64,000 nucleotides of DNA from Clostridium sp. CAG:288 (GTDB lineage Bacteria > Bacillota_I > Bacilli_A > RFN20 > CAG-288): positions 72,445-136,444 of the forward strand of contig FR898166.1 of NCBI GenBank assembly GCA_000437395.1, given 5' to 3'. Made by a program: the position numbers and the translations under genes. The notes under the pieces were generated by a model, which worked only from the letters and a program-made list of their open reading frames with translations, was not told where the DNA came from and did not search any database. Below are positions 1-8,973 of the stretch, in pieces. Numbering within the stretch: the stretch's first letter is position 1; each line of letters begins with the position of its first letter.

Positions 1-1551
1 GATGAAACTAAAGTATTTGAAGCTTTGTCAGAGTTTTATTCATTAGAATTTTATAACACGTCTGTTTATAATTTGAACGAAGAGATTATTTCAAAAATTC
101 CAATGTCTTTTATTAAAGACAATAGAATGATCCCTTTTGCTATAGAAAATAATTCACTTGTCGTTTTAATTGATGAGCCATATAGAGTTGTCGATGTTGA
201 TGCTTTATCATACTTCTTTGATAAACCAATAGTAGTTAAACTTGTTACTACTTCAAGTATGAACGGCATGCTTGGTTATATTGATAATAGACGTAGAAGA
301 GCTGATGCTATGTCAGCAATTTCAAACGAATTATCAGATGAAAAAAAGAATGTAAAAGTAACAATTGACGCATCACAATTAATCGATGCTCCTACAGTTA
401 AATTAACAGATTCAATAATTAGAGAAGCAACATTGACAGGCGCTTCTGATATTCATATTGAACCATTTGATGGCTTAGTCAGAGTAAGGTTCAGATTGGA
501 TGGTAAATTGTTTACTAACACTCAATTACCTGCAGAATCATTTCCAGCTATTTTAGCTCGTTTTAAGATTATGGCTGGCATGGATATTTCAGAACGTCGT
601 ATTCCTCAAGATGGTAAGATAACTATGGAAATAGATGGAAGAAAATATGATTACCGTGTTTCCACAGTTCCTATGGCTTTTGGAGAAAAGATAGTTATTC
701 GTATATTTGATACCTTTGATAATCATTCAGATATATCTAAATTAGGCTTGGATGAAAGACAAGAAAAATTAGTCAGAAGAATGATTAGTTATCCACATGG
801 TATTTTACTTTTGACAGGTCCAACAGGTTCAGGTAAAACAACATCTTTGTACTCATTCTTAAAGTCTTTGAATAAAGAAGATGTAAATATTACTACTATT
901 GAAGATCCAATTGAAAATAACATTTCAGGAGTTAACCAAATCCAAGTTAATTCTAAAGTAAACATGACTTTTGCTGCTGCTTTAAGAGCAATTTTAAGAC
1001 AAGACCCTAACATTATTATGATCGGTGAAATTAGAGATGAAGAAACAGCAGAAATCGCTGTAAAAGCCGCTATCACTGGTCACTTGGTTCTTTCGACTCT
1101 TCACACCAATAGCGCTCATGGAACTATTTCACGTTTAGTAGATATGGGTATACCTAAATACTTAGTTGCTGACGCTTTGATTGGTGCTATTTCTCAAAGA
1201 TTAGTTAGAAAACTTTGTCCAAACTGCAAAAAGCCGCACATGACAACGCCTGAAGAAATGAAAGAACTAGGTTTGACTGAACCAGTTCAAATATATGAAC
1301 CAGGATCTTGTGGCAATTGCAATAATACAGGTTATCATGGAAGAACAGGTGTCTTTGAAATATTAAACATGAATCCAACAATTAAAAAAGCTATTGAAAT
1401 GCCTGAATTTTCCATGGAGACTATTTATGATGCTTGCGTTAGTAGTGGTATGATTCCACTTAAGGAAGCAGCAAAGAAATTAGTATTAGAAGGAGTAACA
1501 TCATACTCTGAATATATAGCTTTATTAGACAATGATACGGAGATTAAATAA
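1..1551 (+). CDS. PilB/GspE-family type IV pilus/type II secretion assembly ATPase (5' partial)
   Basis: Cytoplasmic hexameric ATPase of the PilB/GspE/ComGA family, which powers pilin or pseudopilin assembly. The frame is open from base 1 with no stop, and the first residues (DETKVFEALSEFYSLEF) continue the MshEN-type N-terminal domain. The gene therefore starts upstream of the window, and the TTG at 25 is probably not the start. Visible landmarks are the Walker A motif GPTGSGKT (817-840), the Walker B-type motif MIGEIRDEE (about 1018-1044), the LSTLHTNSA box near 1090, and a four-Cys zinc site made of CPNC (1217-1228) and CGNC (1309-1320). These belong to the extension/assembly ATPases. The lipoprotein gene downstream overlaps its stop by one base (TAATG), so the two are probably co-transcribed. 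A separate small operon at 43.4-46.1 kb carries TadB/TadC-like membrane proteins, but no link between them is shown. Confidence 0.93.
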   Translation, partial: DETKVFEALSEFYSLEFYNTSVYNLNEEIISKIPMSFIKDNRMIPFAIENNSLVVLIDEPYRVVDVDALSYFFDKPIVVKLVTTSSMNGMLGYIDNRRRRADAMSAISNELSDEKKNVKVTIDASQLIDAPTVKLTDSIIREATLTGASDIHIEPFDGLVRVRFRLDGKLFTNTQLPAESFPAILARFKIMAGMDISERRIPQDGKITMEIDGRKYDYRVSTVPMAFGEKIVIRIFDTFDNHSDISKLGLDERQEKLVRRMISYPHGILLLTGPTGSGKTTSLYSFLKSLNKEDVNITTIEDPIENNISGVNQIQVNSKVNMTFAAALRAILRQDPNIIMIGEIRDEETAEIAVKAAITGHLVLSTLHTNSAHGTISRLVDMGIPKYLVADALIGAISQRLVRKLCPNCKKPHMTTPEEMKELGLTEPVQIYEPGSCGNCNNTGYHGRTGVFEILNMNPTIKKAIEMPEFSMETIYDACVSSGMIPLKEAAKKLVLEGVTSYSEYIALLDNDTEIK

Positions 1552-2162
1552 TGAAAAATAAAAGTGTACTTTTAATATTGTTTTTGGTAGTGGCACCATT
1601 ACTATCAGCATGTAATTCTAAAACATCAGATCAATTACAGTTTTTAATTACATATAAGGCTGATGGAACTGAAGCTATAAAATACGGCTTGTTTTTTGAT
1701 AAAGATGAAATAACTTCATCTAACTTTAATTTAAATTTAGAAAAAGTTGGCAAAGTAAAATATAGTACTTCAATATCTAACGGTAACTATTCAGTAAAAA
1801 ATATTAATGCAACAGAGTTAGAAGTCGGAGACCTTTTAACAATTAGATTAGATAAAAAAGCTAAAATTTCTAAATTAAAAAGTTATGATTTCTTGAAAGA
1901 CGCATCGAGTATTGTTGCTAGAAATGGCGCTCGTTCAAAAGGTTGGATTTTAAATTCTAAGGTTCATTATGGCGATGAAATATCTTATGGAGATTTTGCT
2001 TATAGTGAATTGCCACTATTTGTTTCTAAAGATAGTAAGGTAATAGATCCAAATAGCTTGCAAGAAAAAGAAACTGGCTATGGTGGATATTATAAGTATG
2101 GTGATAAAGATCAATATAAATATATGTTCCCATTTGTTTTAGATGGTAATACTAGACAATAA
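1551..2162 (+). CDS. small secreted lipoprotein of unknown function
   Basis: A 203-residue protein with a short basic N-terminus, a hydrophobic stretch (about residues 6-18) and a lipobox LSAC with the lipidated Cys at position 21, so it should be anchored outside the membrane. The rest has alternating beta-type segments and no family I recognise. Its ATG overlaps the stop of the upstream PilB/GspE ATPase gene (TAATG), which points to translational coupling and perhaps an accessory role in the same secretion or pilus system. That role is inference from position only. The gene is followed directly by a strong hairpin terminator at 2168-2208, so it is the last gene of that operon. Confidence 0.75.
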   Translation: MKNKSVLLILFLVVAPLLSACNSKTSDQLQFLITYKADGTEAIKYGLFFDKDEITSSNFNLNLEKVGKVKYSTSISNGNYSVKNINATELEVGDLLTIRLDKKAKISKLKSYDFLKDASSIVARNGARSKGWILNSKVHYGDEISYGDFAYSELPLFVSKDSKVIDPNSLQEKETGYGGYYKYGDKDQYKYMFPFVLDGNTRQ

Positions 2163-2167
2163 AAAAT

Positions 2168-2208
2168 AGGCATATTTGATGCTTTAGTGCATCATTTATG
2201 CCTTTTAT
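2168..2208. terminator. bidirectional intrinsic terminator between convergent genes
   Basis: The outer stem AGGCAT (2168-2173) pairs with ATGCCT (2198-2203), and the inner stem GATGC (2178-2182) pairs with GCATC (2189-2193). A T-rich tract follows on the plus strand, and a run of A before the hairpin gives a T-run on the minus strand. It can serve both the lipoprotein gene and the convergent flavodoxin-like gene that ends at 2205. Confidence 0.8.
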
Positions 2209-2711
2209 CTTTCGTTAATTTTGTACCATTTTAAGACGTAAGCCAAATTTTCAAGCTTAACAGTATAAACTCCATTGCTCATTATATTTAATAAATCGCT
2301 ATTAGAAGTTTCTTGAAGTTGATTATATTTTTGTGATGCAGATATCATTACTTTCATAATAAACTTATTCATACCAGTAAGCTTTTCTAAGTTAAATCCA
2401 CCTTGAACAGTGAAAAGAGGAGTTTTATCATTAACTTTACTCTTTTTTCTAACGACATCTTCATTATCACCAGTTGGAACCATACCAACACCGACGACAG
2501 CTTTGATATTAAACTTTTTATTAGCTTTTTTATAGCCTTGTACTTTAGCTGATTTAATCCAACCCATATAGATTATTTTGCTATCTTTAGGCAATTTTCT
2601 TTCAAGTGCTTCTTCTAGAGATAAAGCTTCTTTTTTTATTTGCTTTGAAAGCATGTTTGCATAGTCTTTTGTATGACCAGCGTTAGATGTATAAATAATA
2701 TAGTCAATCAT
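2205..2711 (-). CDS. flavodoxin-like protein
   Basis: A 168-residue soluble protein with the flavodoxin fold signature. It opens with a beta strand (IDYIIYTS) followed by a phosphate-binding loop of the T/S-x-x-G-x-T type (TSNAGHT, residues 8-14) and a helix. A second strand-loop (KIIYMGWIKSAKV, about 45-57) resembles the second FMN loop of HemG/flavodoxin_5 proteins. This suggests an FMN-binding electron-transfer protein or a quinone/protoporphyrinogen oxidase relative, acting in the cytoplasm. Substrate or partner cannot be told. It lies divergently 120 bases from a flavin-reductase-like gene (2831), so the two may share redox chemistry or a control region. It is shorter in the C-terminal half than HemG, and function is unproven. 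Confidence 0.6.
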   Translation of the reverse strand: MIDYIIYTSNAGHTKDYANMLSKQIKKEALSLEEALERKLPKDSKIIYMGWIKSAKVQGYKKANKKFNIKAVVGVGMVPTGDNEDVVRKKSKVNDKTPLFTVQGGFNLEKLTGMNKFIMKVMISASQKYNQLQETSNSDLLNIMSNGVYTVKLENLAYVLKWYKINER

Positions 2712-2786
2712 AAATATATTCCTTCAATATATAAAGTATAAAACATTTACCTAAATAATAATATATTTAAATTATTTTTTTAAATT

Positions 2787-2820
2787 ACATATATGTTATA
2801 ATTAATTTAAATTAAAGGAG
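2787..2820 (+). promoter_or_regulatory. -10 element and ribosome binding site ahead of the flavin-reductase-like gene
   Basis: A TATAAT (about 2788-2793) lies in a very AT-rich spacer, followed by AAAGGAG (2814-2820) about ten bases before the ATG at 2831. No convincing -35 element is visible. Confidence 0.45.
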
Positions 2821-2830
2821 AGAATGAAAA

Positions 2831-3262
2831 ATGTCGTATTCAGCTGTATCTAGTGGCGTTAATATAGTCACAATAGAAAAAGATGGTAGTTTTAAAGCTA
2901 TGGCTTGCGCCTGGGCTTCTATGGTCGATTTTGATAAAGTTGTTATGTTGATTGGTTCTCAATCAGAAACAGGAAGTGTTATAAAGAAAGGTGATATAAT
3001 TGGTTTCTCAGCCCTTTCTTCTAATCAAGCTGATATAGCTGAGAAGATTGGAAGTGTCCATTCTAGTCGAGTAGATAAAAAGAGTATAGCTAGTTTTGAA
3101 AAACTTGATAAAGCCTATGTAGTTCAAGATGCTAGAACACAAAATGAATTAGAAGTAATTGATGTTTTACACTTAGAAGGAATTGAAGAAGATAACTTAG
3201 TTTATGCTAGAATAATCACTTATAAGGATGATAAAGATTTAGGATTTTATAGATATCCATAA
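2831..3262 (+). CDS. flavin reductase-like (FMN-binding split-barrel) protein
   Basis: A 143-residue protein that fits the flavin reductase-like domain (DIM6/NTAB-type split barrel) along its whole length. The N-terminal VNIVTIEKDG strand is followed by MACAWASMVDFD, which is the typical flavin-contacting segment, then VVMLIGSQSET and a G-D-I-I-G-F-S strand. Members bind FMN and reduce flavin with NAD(P)H or bind FMN for another purpose. It is cytoplasmic, with no signal or membrane segment. The start is supported by AAAGGAG ten bases upstream. The flavodoxin-like gene is divergent next to it. It is followed at close range by a second Shine-Dalgarno sequence and a tiny ORF (3305-3475). Confidence 0.72.
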   Translation: MSYSAVSSGVNIVTIEKDGSFKAMACAWASMVDFDKVVMLIGSQSETGSVIKKGDIIGFSALSSNQADIAEKIGSVHSSRVDKKSIASFEKLDKAYVVQDARTQNELEVIDVLHLEGIEEDNLVYARIITYKDDKDLGFYRYP

Positions 3263-3304
3263 AAACAAAATACAATATTAATAAAAGGAGATAATTCTTA
3301 TGAA

Positions 3305-3475
3305 ATGCTAAAAAATAATAGTTTTAATTGTACTGTAACAGAAAATAGTAAGAAAACGAATACTTCAGTAGCGTTAAATTGGGAATATAATCCTTATAAA
3401 GTCGAAGAAGATATATTCTCTAAACCACTTAGTAAAATAGAAAAAGAATATATAAAAAAATATAGTTTAGATTAA
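3305..3475 (+). CDS. 56-residue hypothetical ORF, possibly a broken gene
   Basis: A good Shine-Dalgarno sequence (AAAAGGAG, 3283-3290) sits at ideal distance from an ATG at 3300, but that frame stops after three codons. In the next frame an ATG at 3305 opens 56 codons of plausible coding sequence. They are polar, with a Lys/Tyr-rich C-terminus ending KKYSLD, and the stop at 3475 is followed by a strong terminator. Either this is a real small gene read from 3305 (14 bases after the SD), or a one-base change near 3302 broke an older gene. No family is recognised. It would be transcribed with the flavin-reductase-like gene. Confidence 0.35.
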   Translation: MLKNNSFNCTVTENSKKTNTSVALNWEYNPYKVEEDIFSKPLSKIEKEYIKKYSLD

Positions 3476-3526
3476 TTATTTCTAAACAATAAAGATTCAA
3501 CAGAGCCGATTTAATTAAACAATATG

Positions 3527-3558
3527 TGGCAACTAGGAACACCTAGTTGCCATTTTTT
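3527..3558 (+). terminator. strong intrinsic terminator
   Basis: A perfect 11-bp stem: TGGCAACTAGG (3527-3537) pairs with CCTAGTTGCCA (3542-3552) across a four-base loop and is followed by six T. It ends the flavin-reductase-like transcript. Confidence 0.9.
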
Positions 3559-3660
3559 ATAATTATGATTTAGTAATTTAATAAGAATAATCAAATGCTA
3601 AATATTATTTTCTAATTTATGATAAAAGTATTAGTAATAATTTATTATAAATATTTGTAT

Positions 3661-3766
3661 ACTTTCGATTATGTTAGAAACTTTTGCATAAAAGTAGAAA
3701 ACTTTCGACTATACTAGAAACTTTTTAAATTATTTTTGATTTTATCGACTATAATCGATACTTTTT
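3661..3766. repeat. three degenerate copies of a TCGA(C/T)TATA-type motif in the intergenic region
   Basis: The gene-free stretch 3559-3821 holds three related segments of about 25 bases at 3661-3686, 3699-3726 and 3741-3766. They share CTTTCGA(C/T)TAT followed by a (A/T)GAAACTTTT-like end. The third contains the near-palindrome ATCGACTATAATCGAT. They are spaced about 40 bases apart. They could be regulator or recombinase binding sites, or remnants of an older tandem repeat. Nothing else is seen in this stretch. Confidence 0.5.
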
Positions 3767-3821
3767 AGATGAAATATAGCAATAAAAAAGAACTGGCATA
3801 AACCAGTTCTTAATTAGCAAC

Positions 3822-6503
3822 TTATAAAGATGGTGGTGGTGGTGGTGGAAGTGGAATACTACTTGTGTCTTTGACACTAAGTTGTGGTTTTCCATCAGAA
3901 TCCAAGGAAACTCTATATTCAGTAAAGAGTGAAGAGAAGACAATAACAAGATTGCCGTTATCATCTAACTCGAATGTATATGAAGTAATTATGGATTCGA
4001 CTCCAGAAGCTGAGGTAGTCTTTAAACCAACTGAGTAACTCAATTCAGAAGTAAAGGCACCAAGTTCATATGAATTTGTATCATCAGCAATTGTGAATGT
4101 TCCAAAGTACTTTGTGATATCAAATTCACGTTTTGTATAAGTTTCAACTGCATCGCCGTCAGTGATAGTTAAGACGCCTTCTTTGGTGTACGAAGCTGTG
4201 TATGATCCAAATTTGAGTGTATTTGCATCTTCACCAGCTGTGTAACTTGTAATAGTGTAAGTTGTGCCTTTATATCTGACACTATCGTTTTGAATGGAAA
4301 CTAAATCTGTTCCATCATTTAATTGATAGACACCAGCTGCTTCATGAATTTCTTCAACATAGTATTTGTTGCCGAAGAATTCAGCGTAGTTGTCATGAAC
4401 ATAAACAAAGACGTTGTAGTTTGTTTTTGGTTCAACAAAGGAGAAAGCAAGTACATCATTACCATAATAGAACATAGTATTGAATGAATATTCAGCTAAT
4501 TCGTATTCGCCAGTAATGAAATTTCCATCACTATCTCTCTTAGAGGATGTGACAAATAAGTGACCATCAGCGGTTACTTTAATGTATTCAACACCTTGAG
4601 GACCATCATAACAATATGTTCCTACTAATTTAGAGTAATCTTCAATTCTTATGAAAGTTGAATCGACATTAGATGAAATATTATAGTCATCTGTAATTGA
4701 ATATTGATAGACAGTTCCTAAAGCATCAACTGCTAAAATCTTAAAGGCTTTAGATGCTGCTGTAGCATTTTCATCAATTTGAACAAATAAGACTAATCCT
4801 AAGCCATCAACGAAGTCTAATAAGAAGTTAACTGGTGTACTTGTGCCATCTTTTACTAAAGCGATTGTTCCAGCATCTAAGTCAACTGTATAGCTGACAT
4901 TGATACCATCGTCAGTCCAACTACCATTGAAGGCTTTTAAGACTGTTTGGGTAGCAAATACTTGAGTATTTTCACCATTTGTTAAGCAAATAACTCCATT
5001 TGCTAACATATAGATTGAGTAATTGCCAATTTGATAAATAACACATGAATTATCGGTATCATAAGTTAAGATAGCTGTGTCAATTAAATCTCCATCGAGA
5101 TATAAAGCAGCATTTGAATCAATTGTAACTGTTGATTTAGAACCACCAATTAATGAAATGTATGTACCAGGGAGTTGACTATTAAATGCATCTTTATTGA
5201 TTAAGAAGGAAGTTGTATTTCCGTAAACAGCTTTTAAGGCAACACTTAGATATTGAATTGATAAAGTAAGTTCAACCCCGTCAACAGTAGCAGAGAAAAC
5301 TAATTTTTTATCGACAACTTTAAATTGTCCTGTAACAGCTGCATCATCACCGATTTTAACTGTTTTGTTTTCACCATCTAATGTTAGTATTTTTCCGTTA
5401 TAATACCACTCACCGTTAAATGATTCGTAATCAGCAGCAACTAATGTATCAGCTGTATCACCTAAAACAAGATCGAAGCCACCAATGAATGGAGCAACAT
5501 AACCTTCTTTGTCACCAGAAGTAAGCTTGAATCTCCAACCGTGATCGTTGTAGAGTTCGAATGAATATTCTACTGAATTAATAACGATTTTTTTGTTCTC
5601 TTTATCGACTGTAACAGTAGAAGATCCGTTTTGACCAAGCCATTCACCAGCATAGTAAGAAACAGCTGGGTAGAAGAATTCCATACCCCAATCGGTATCA
5701 AATAAACAAATATCGAATGTTGTATCTTCGGTTGGTTTTGCAGCGTAATATGTGCCAAATTCTTCAGATTCTTGTGTATATAAAGTAAATGTTTTTACAT
5801 ATGTATCGATATCTGAATAAGCAAAATATGGTTCAGCATAGTAATCTAATGATCCTGAAGAAGTAATGAATTTAGCTTTATAAACTAAATAGTCATCGAC
5901 ATATTCGTCAGATACTACTATAGAGTAGTATTCTGAATACCAAGCACCGACAAATTCTTCAAACAAAGGAGTGAGTTCTTGAACGTCTTCCCAAGTTGTT
6001 GTACCACTTTGATATTGAAGATGTAAGAATGATTCGGCTTCGTGTGGTACGAAAGCTCTATAAAGCAAATCAGATGATTCATCTTTAAGAAGAACGACTT
6101 TTGTTGAATAGTCGCCTTCAAAACTCTTACTTGTAAATGTTTCACTTACAATATCAGTAACGACAAGTGGAGTTTCAACTCCATTTTGAACTAAGACAGA
6201 ATTATCTGTATCAATTTTTAAAACTGTGTTTGCATCGTTAAATGTTCCATAGACTTCTCCAAATTCTTCTTTTTCAAAGTGCTTAGCTGGAGCAAGTGAA
6301 GAACTGCTACTACTACTTGATGAGCTAGAAGAAGTTGAGTCACCTTTAGATGAGCTAATTGGAGAGGAAGAAATAACGCCGCCTGTTGATGAGCTTACTG
6401 GAGATGGTGGTGTGGATGTACTTGAAGATGTACCACTACCAGTATTACAACCAGTTAAAGCAGCAATAACAGGGAGTAACACAAAAAGTTTAGATTTTTT
6501 CAT
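3822..6503 (-). CDS. large repetitive surface lipoprotein
   Basis: An 893-residue exported protein with lipobox LTGC (Cys19), then a 50-residue Ser/Thr/Pro/Gly linker including an uninterrupted Ser run. The body consists of at least six or seven beta-rich modules of roughly 70-100 residues, each opening with Gly-(Glu/Thr/Ser/Val)-(Trp/Tyr), for example GEWLGQ, GEWYYNG, GTYISL, GSWTDD, GTYCYD and GVYQLND. Each continues with paired strands carrying TVxxD/TLxxD-like turns. This resembles chains of small beta-barrel or sandwich domains in cell-surface binding proteins, but I do not recognise a named family. The C-terminus ends in a six-proline tail encoded by a CCA repeat (3832-3849), and the stop is at 3822. 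It is a single-gene unit, divergent from addB. Ligand and role are unknown. Confidence 0.85.
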   Translation of the reverse strand: MKKSKLFVLLPVIAALTGCNTGSGTSSSTSTPPSPVSSSTGGVISSSPISSSKGDSTSSSSSSSSSSSSLAPAKHFEKEEFGEVYGTFNDANTVLKIDTDNSVLVQNGVETPLVVTDIVSETFTSKSFEGDYSTKVVLLKDESSDLLYRAFVPHEAESFLHLQYQSGTTTWEDVQELTPLFEEFVGAWYSEYYSIVVSDEYVDDYLVYKAKFITSSGSLDYYAEPYFAYSDIDTYVKTFTLYTQESEEFGTYYAAKPTEDTTFDICLFDTDWGMEFFYPAVSYYAGEWLGQNGSSTVTVDKENKKIVINSVEYSFELYNDHGWRFKLTSGDKEGYVAPFIGGFDLVLGDTADTLVAADYESFNGEWYYNGKILTLDGENKTVKIGDDAAVTGQFKVVDKKLVFSATVDGVELTLSIQYLSVALKAVYGNTTSFLINKDAFNSQLPGTYISLIGGSKSTVTIDSNAALYLDGDLIDTAILTYDTDNSCVIYQIGNYSIYMLANGVICLTNGENTQVFATQTVLKAFNGSWTDDGINVSYTVDLDAGTIALVKDGTSTPVNFLLDFVDGLGLVLFVQIDENATAASKAFKILAVDALGTVYQYSITDDYNISSNVDSTFIRIEDYSKLVGTYCYDGPQGVEYIKVTADGHLFVTSSKRDSDGNFITGEYELAEYSFNTMFYYGNDVLAFSFVEPKTNYNVFVYVHDNYAEFFGNKYYVEEIHEAAGVYQLNDGTDLVSIQNDSVRYKGTTYTITSYTAGEDANTLKFGSYTASYTKEGVLTITDGDAVETYTKREFDITKYFGTFTIADDTNSYELGAFTSELSYSVGLKTTSASGVESIITSYTFELDDNGNLVIVFSSLFTEYRVSLDSDGKPQLSVKDTSSIPLPPPPPPSL

Positions 6504-6726
6504 ATATCTCTCTTTCTATCGAATTCTGATCAATTATAAAATTCGAATTTAATTTGCATTAAATATACAACAATAATTTATCATATGCAATAAATATTTA
6601 AATGTTTTTTCAAGCTTAATAAAAAGTTACAATTTCGTTACATTTTGTTATGTAATATATTTATCTTTGCATTAATATAAATTAACATTTATACTTTATG
6701 TGAAGGAAGGAAAATATATTACTTTT

Positions 6727-8973
6727 ATGAACTCGGAAGTGAAAACTTATAATGTCATAGCTCCTTTTATTTTACATAAGAGAATATTGACTTTAAAAAA
6801 TTCAAATATAAACATTAAGCTTTTTACCAAAGAATCTTTCTTTGAATTATTTTTAGGTTCGGTTGATAAATTGGATGTTTTAAACATATCTAAGCACGAA
6901 AATATTAGTTATAGTGAAAGTGCAATATATGCAGCTTATATGCCTTATATTAAAGATAATCCAACCCATGAAAAAACAAAAAAAATTAAACATATAAAAG
7001 ATAATAATCCGCTAAGAATAAATTTTATAGCTCAAAAAACTTTTAGAAAGTATGAAACATATATATATGGATATAATCCAGAAGATGATAGAAATTTATA
7101 CGAAGTTTTAAATCATTTTAAACTTAATAGTATTACAAAAGATTATTCATTTAACTTGCCTAAAATACCATATTATGAATACAGTGATGCTAGAATTGAA
7201 ATTGGTGAAGCATTTAATAGAATAGCTTCATTAATCGATGATGGTGTAGAAGAAAAAGATATATCAATTATTTGTTCTGAGACATATTTAGTATTATTTA
7301 ACCTGTATGCCCACCTTTTTAATATTAAACTAAATTATAATAATCCAAATTTATTTCAAAATATCGATAGTGTTAAACTTTACACTGAATGCTTAGAAGG
7401 TAAAGAAATAAAAGATGAAAATTATAGCAATGAATACTCTCCATATATAGAAGCTATTAACGCTTTAAAAGAAAAAGGTTATTCCAATGATAGCATTGCA
7501 GAATTTATAAAAAAGTCTTTAAAATCATCTAAATTAGACAGAGGAAATAATGGTATAAAAGTATATACATCAATTAATACAGCTAATCCAAATAAGTATT
7601 TATTTGTCGTTGGTTTTAGTGACGAAATTTTATCTTCTAAAAAAGATAACGAGTATTTAAGTGATATTGAAAAAGTTGATGATACTGTTTTGCAAGCAAG
7701 TTATGAAGTAACTAATAATAAAAAGCAATTTTTTAAAATATTGCTAAGCGAAACAAAATCAGCTATTTTTTCTTACTCTGATAAAAATTCAATTAACGAT
7801 TCAAAAAAGATAGATAATTTAAGTGAGTATAACGTAATTGAAATGGGAAAAGATATCCTTTCAACTAAAAGATATTCTCTTAAGTTTGATCGTTTGATTT
7901 TGGACTTATTTAAAGACGATGAAGGAAAATATGGATTAGTAAGTCCATTAAGCCAATATCTAGATAAAAAAATAGGCTCTGATTATGATACATACGAACC
8001 TAATTATAAGTCTGATAAAAATATAGTAACTGATGATCAAATAAAATTATCAAATACAAGTTCTACTCTTTACAACAAGTGTCCATTGGCTTATTTTTTC
8101 AAATATTATTTAAAAGTTAAAGATGATTCAAATTCTTATGCCTTTGATTTGGGCAATATTGCACATAAAGGTATTGAAGAAAATGTAATTATTGATGATT
8201 CAAATCTTGAACAATTTACTAATGACTACCAGTTTAATTATAAGAAATTATTTTATTTGAAAAAGATGTTGAAATCAAATAAAGAAATGAGAAAAAATTT
8301 AAGCGAGTTTATTGCAAACTTTAAACCAGATTTTATTGAAGAACATGAAAAGAAGTTGGAAAGTAAAATAGACGACAATACAACATTAGAAGGAAAATTT
8401 GATTTAATACTAGCCAGTGATAAAGAGTATTTTGTAATTGATTTTAAATCAAGCCCAAAAGATTATAAAGAAGTTTTAAATTACTTTGGTTTTGATAACC
8501 AACTTCAAATATATTTGTACCTGTTTAGTCAGCAAAACGAGGAATTAATTCCAATGGGTGCTGTTTATGCTCCTTTGTTTTCAAAGTCTTTAAAAAGTAA
8601 AAACGGAAAAGAATTTATTTATTCTGGATATGTTGTAAGTAAAGAATTGTTGACAGATATAGTTGGAGAAAACGAATTTAAAAAATACTTTAAGGGAACT
8701 AAAGCGCAAAGAGATTTTAATACTCTAAAAAAAGATCAAGAACACCTTGTTAAACTTTTAAAAAATACAAGTTCAAATATAAGAAAAGGAATTTTTAAGT
8801 TTACTCCAATTAGATGTAAAGATACTAAAGATTTAAATTCATGTAAAAATTGCACATATAAGGACATGTGTTTTTATCAATCGAAAGATTTGATATTTGT
8901 TGATCTTCCAGATGAACTAAAAAAATCTAAAAAAGAGAATTTATCAGAAATTGATGACGGAGGAAATGACTAA
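6727..8973 (+). CDS. addB: ATP-dependent nuclease subunit B (AddB-like, short form)
   Basis: B subunit of the AddAB helicase-nuclease that processes double-strand breaks for recombination. The C-terminal half shows the AddB nuclease with its iron-sulfur staple. The first Cys is in NKCPLAYF (about residue 452), GNIAHKGIEE follows, then the PD-(D/E)XK core with EGKFDLI and VIDFKSS (about residue 571), the QLQIYLYL helix, and the last three cysteines in CKNCTYKDMC (residues 706-715). At 748 residues it is far shorter than Bacillus AddB (about 1160), and no Walker A motif is visible in its N-terminal, helicase-like part. I prefer the ATG at 6727, which begins the conserved region, although an in-frame GTG at 6700 exists; the GGAAGG at 6704-6709 is rather far upstream. 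Its stop overlaps the addA start. Confidence 0.85.
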   Translation: MNSEVKTYNVIAPFILHKRILTLKNSNINIKLFTKESFFELFLGSVDKLDVLNISKHENISYSESAIYAAYMPYIKDNPTHEKTKKIKHIKDNNPLRINFIAQKTFRKYETYIYGYNPEDDRNLYEVLNHFKLNSITKDYSFNLPKIPYYEYSDARIEIGEAFNRIASLIDDGVEEKDISIICSETYLVLFNLYAHLFNIKLNYNNPNLFQNIDSVKLYTECLEGKEIKDENYSNEYSPYIEAINALKEKGYSNDSIAEFIKKSLKSSKLDRGNNGIKVYTSINTANPNKYLFVVGFSDEILSSKKDNEYLSDIEKVDDTVLQASYEVTNNKKQFFKILLSETKSAIFSYSDKNSINDSKKIDNLSEYNVIEMGKDILSTKRYSLKFDRLILDLFKDDEGKYGLVSPLSQYLDKKIGSDYDTYEPNYKSDKNIVTDDQIKLSNTSSTLYNKCPLAYFFKYYLKVKDDSNSYAFDLGNIAHKGIEENVIIDDSNLEQFTNDYQFNYKKLFYLKKMLKSNKEMRKNLSEFIANFKPDFIEEHEKKLESKIDDNTTLEGKFDLILASDKEYFVIDFKSSPKDYKEVLNYFGFDNQLQIYLYLFSQQNEELIPMGAVYAPLFSKSLKSKNGKEFIYSGYVVSKELLTDIVGENEFKKYFKGTKAQRDFNTLKKDQEHLVKLLKNTSSNIRKGIFKFTPIRCKDTKDLNSCKNCTYKDMCFYQSKDLIFVDLPDELKKSKKENLSEIDDGGND

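Noticed and set aside
25..27. TTG at 25 as the start of the PilB/GspE ATPase
   Set aside because: The frame is open to base 1 and the upstream residues fit the family N-terminal domain, so the gene is cut by the window edge.
5570..6145. Secondary open frames inside the large lipoprotein and other long genes
   Set aside because: They lie in other frames of well-supported genes, have no ribosome binding sites and show low-complexity or non-protein-like composition.
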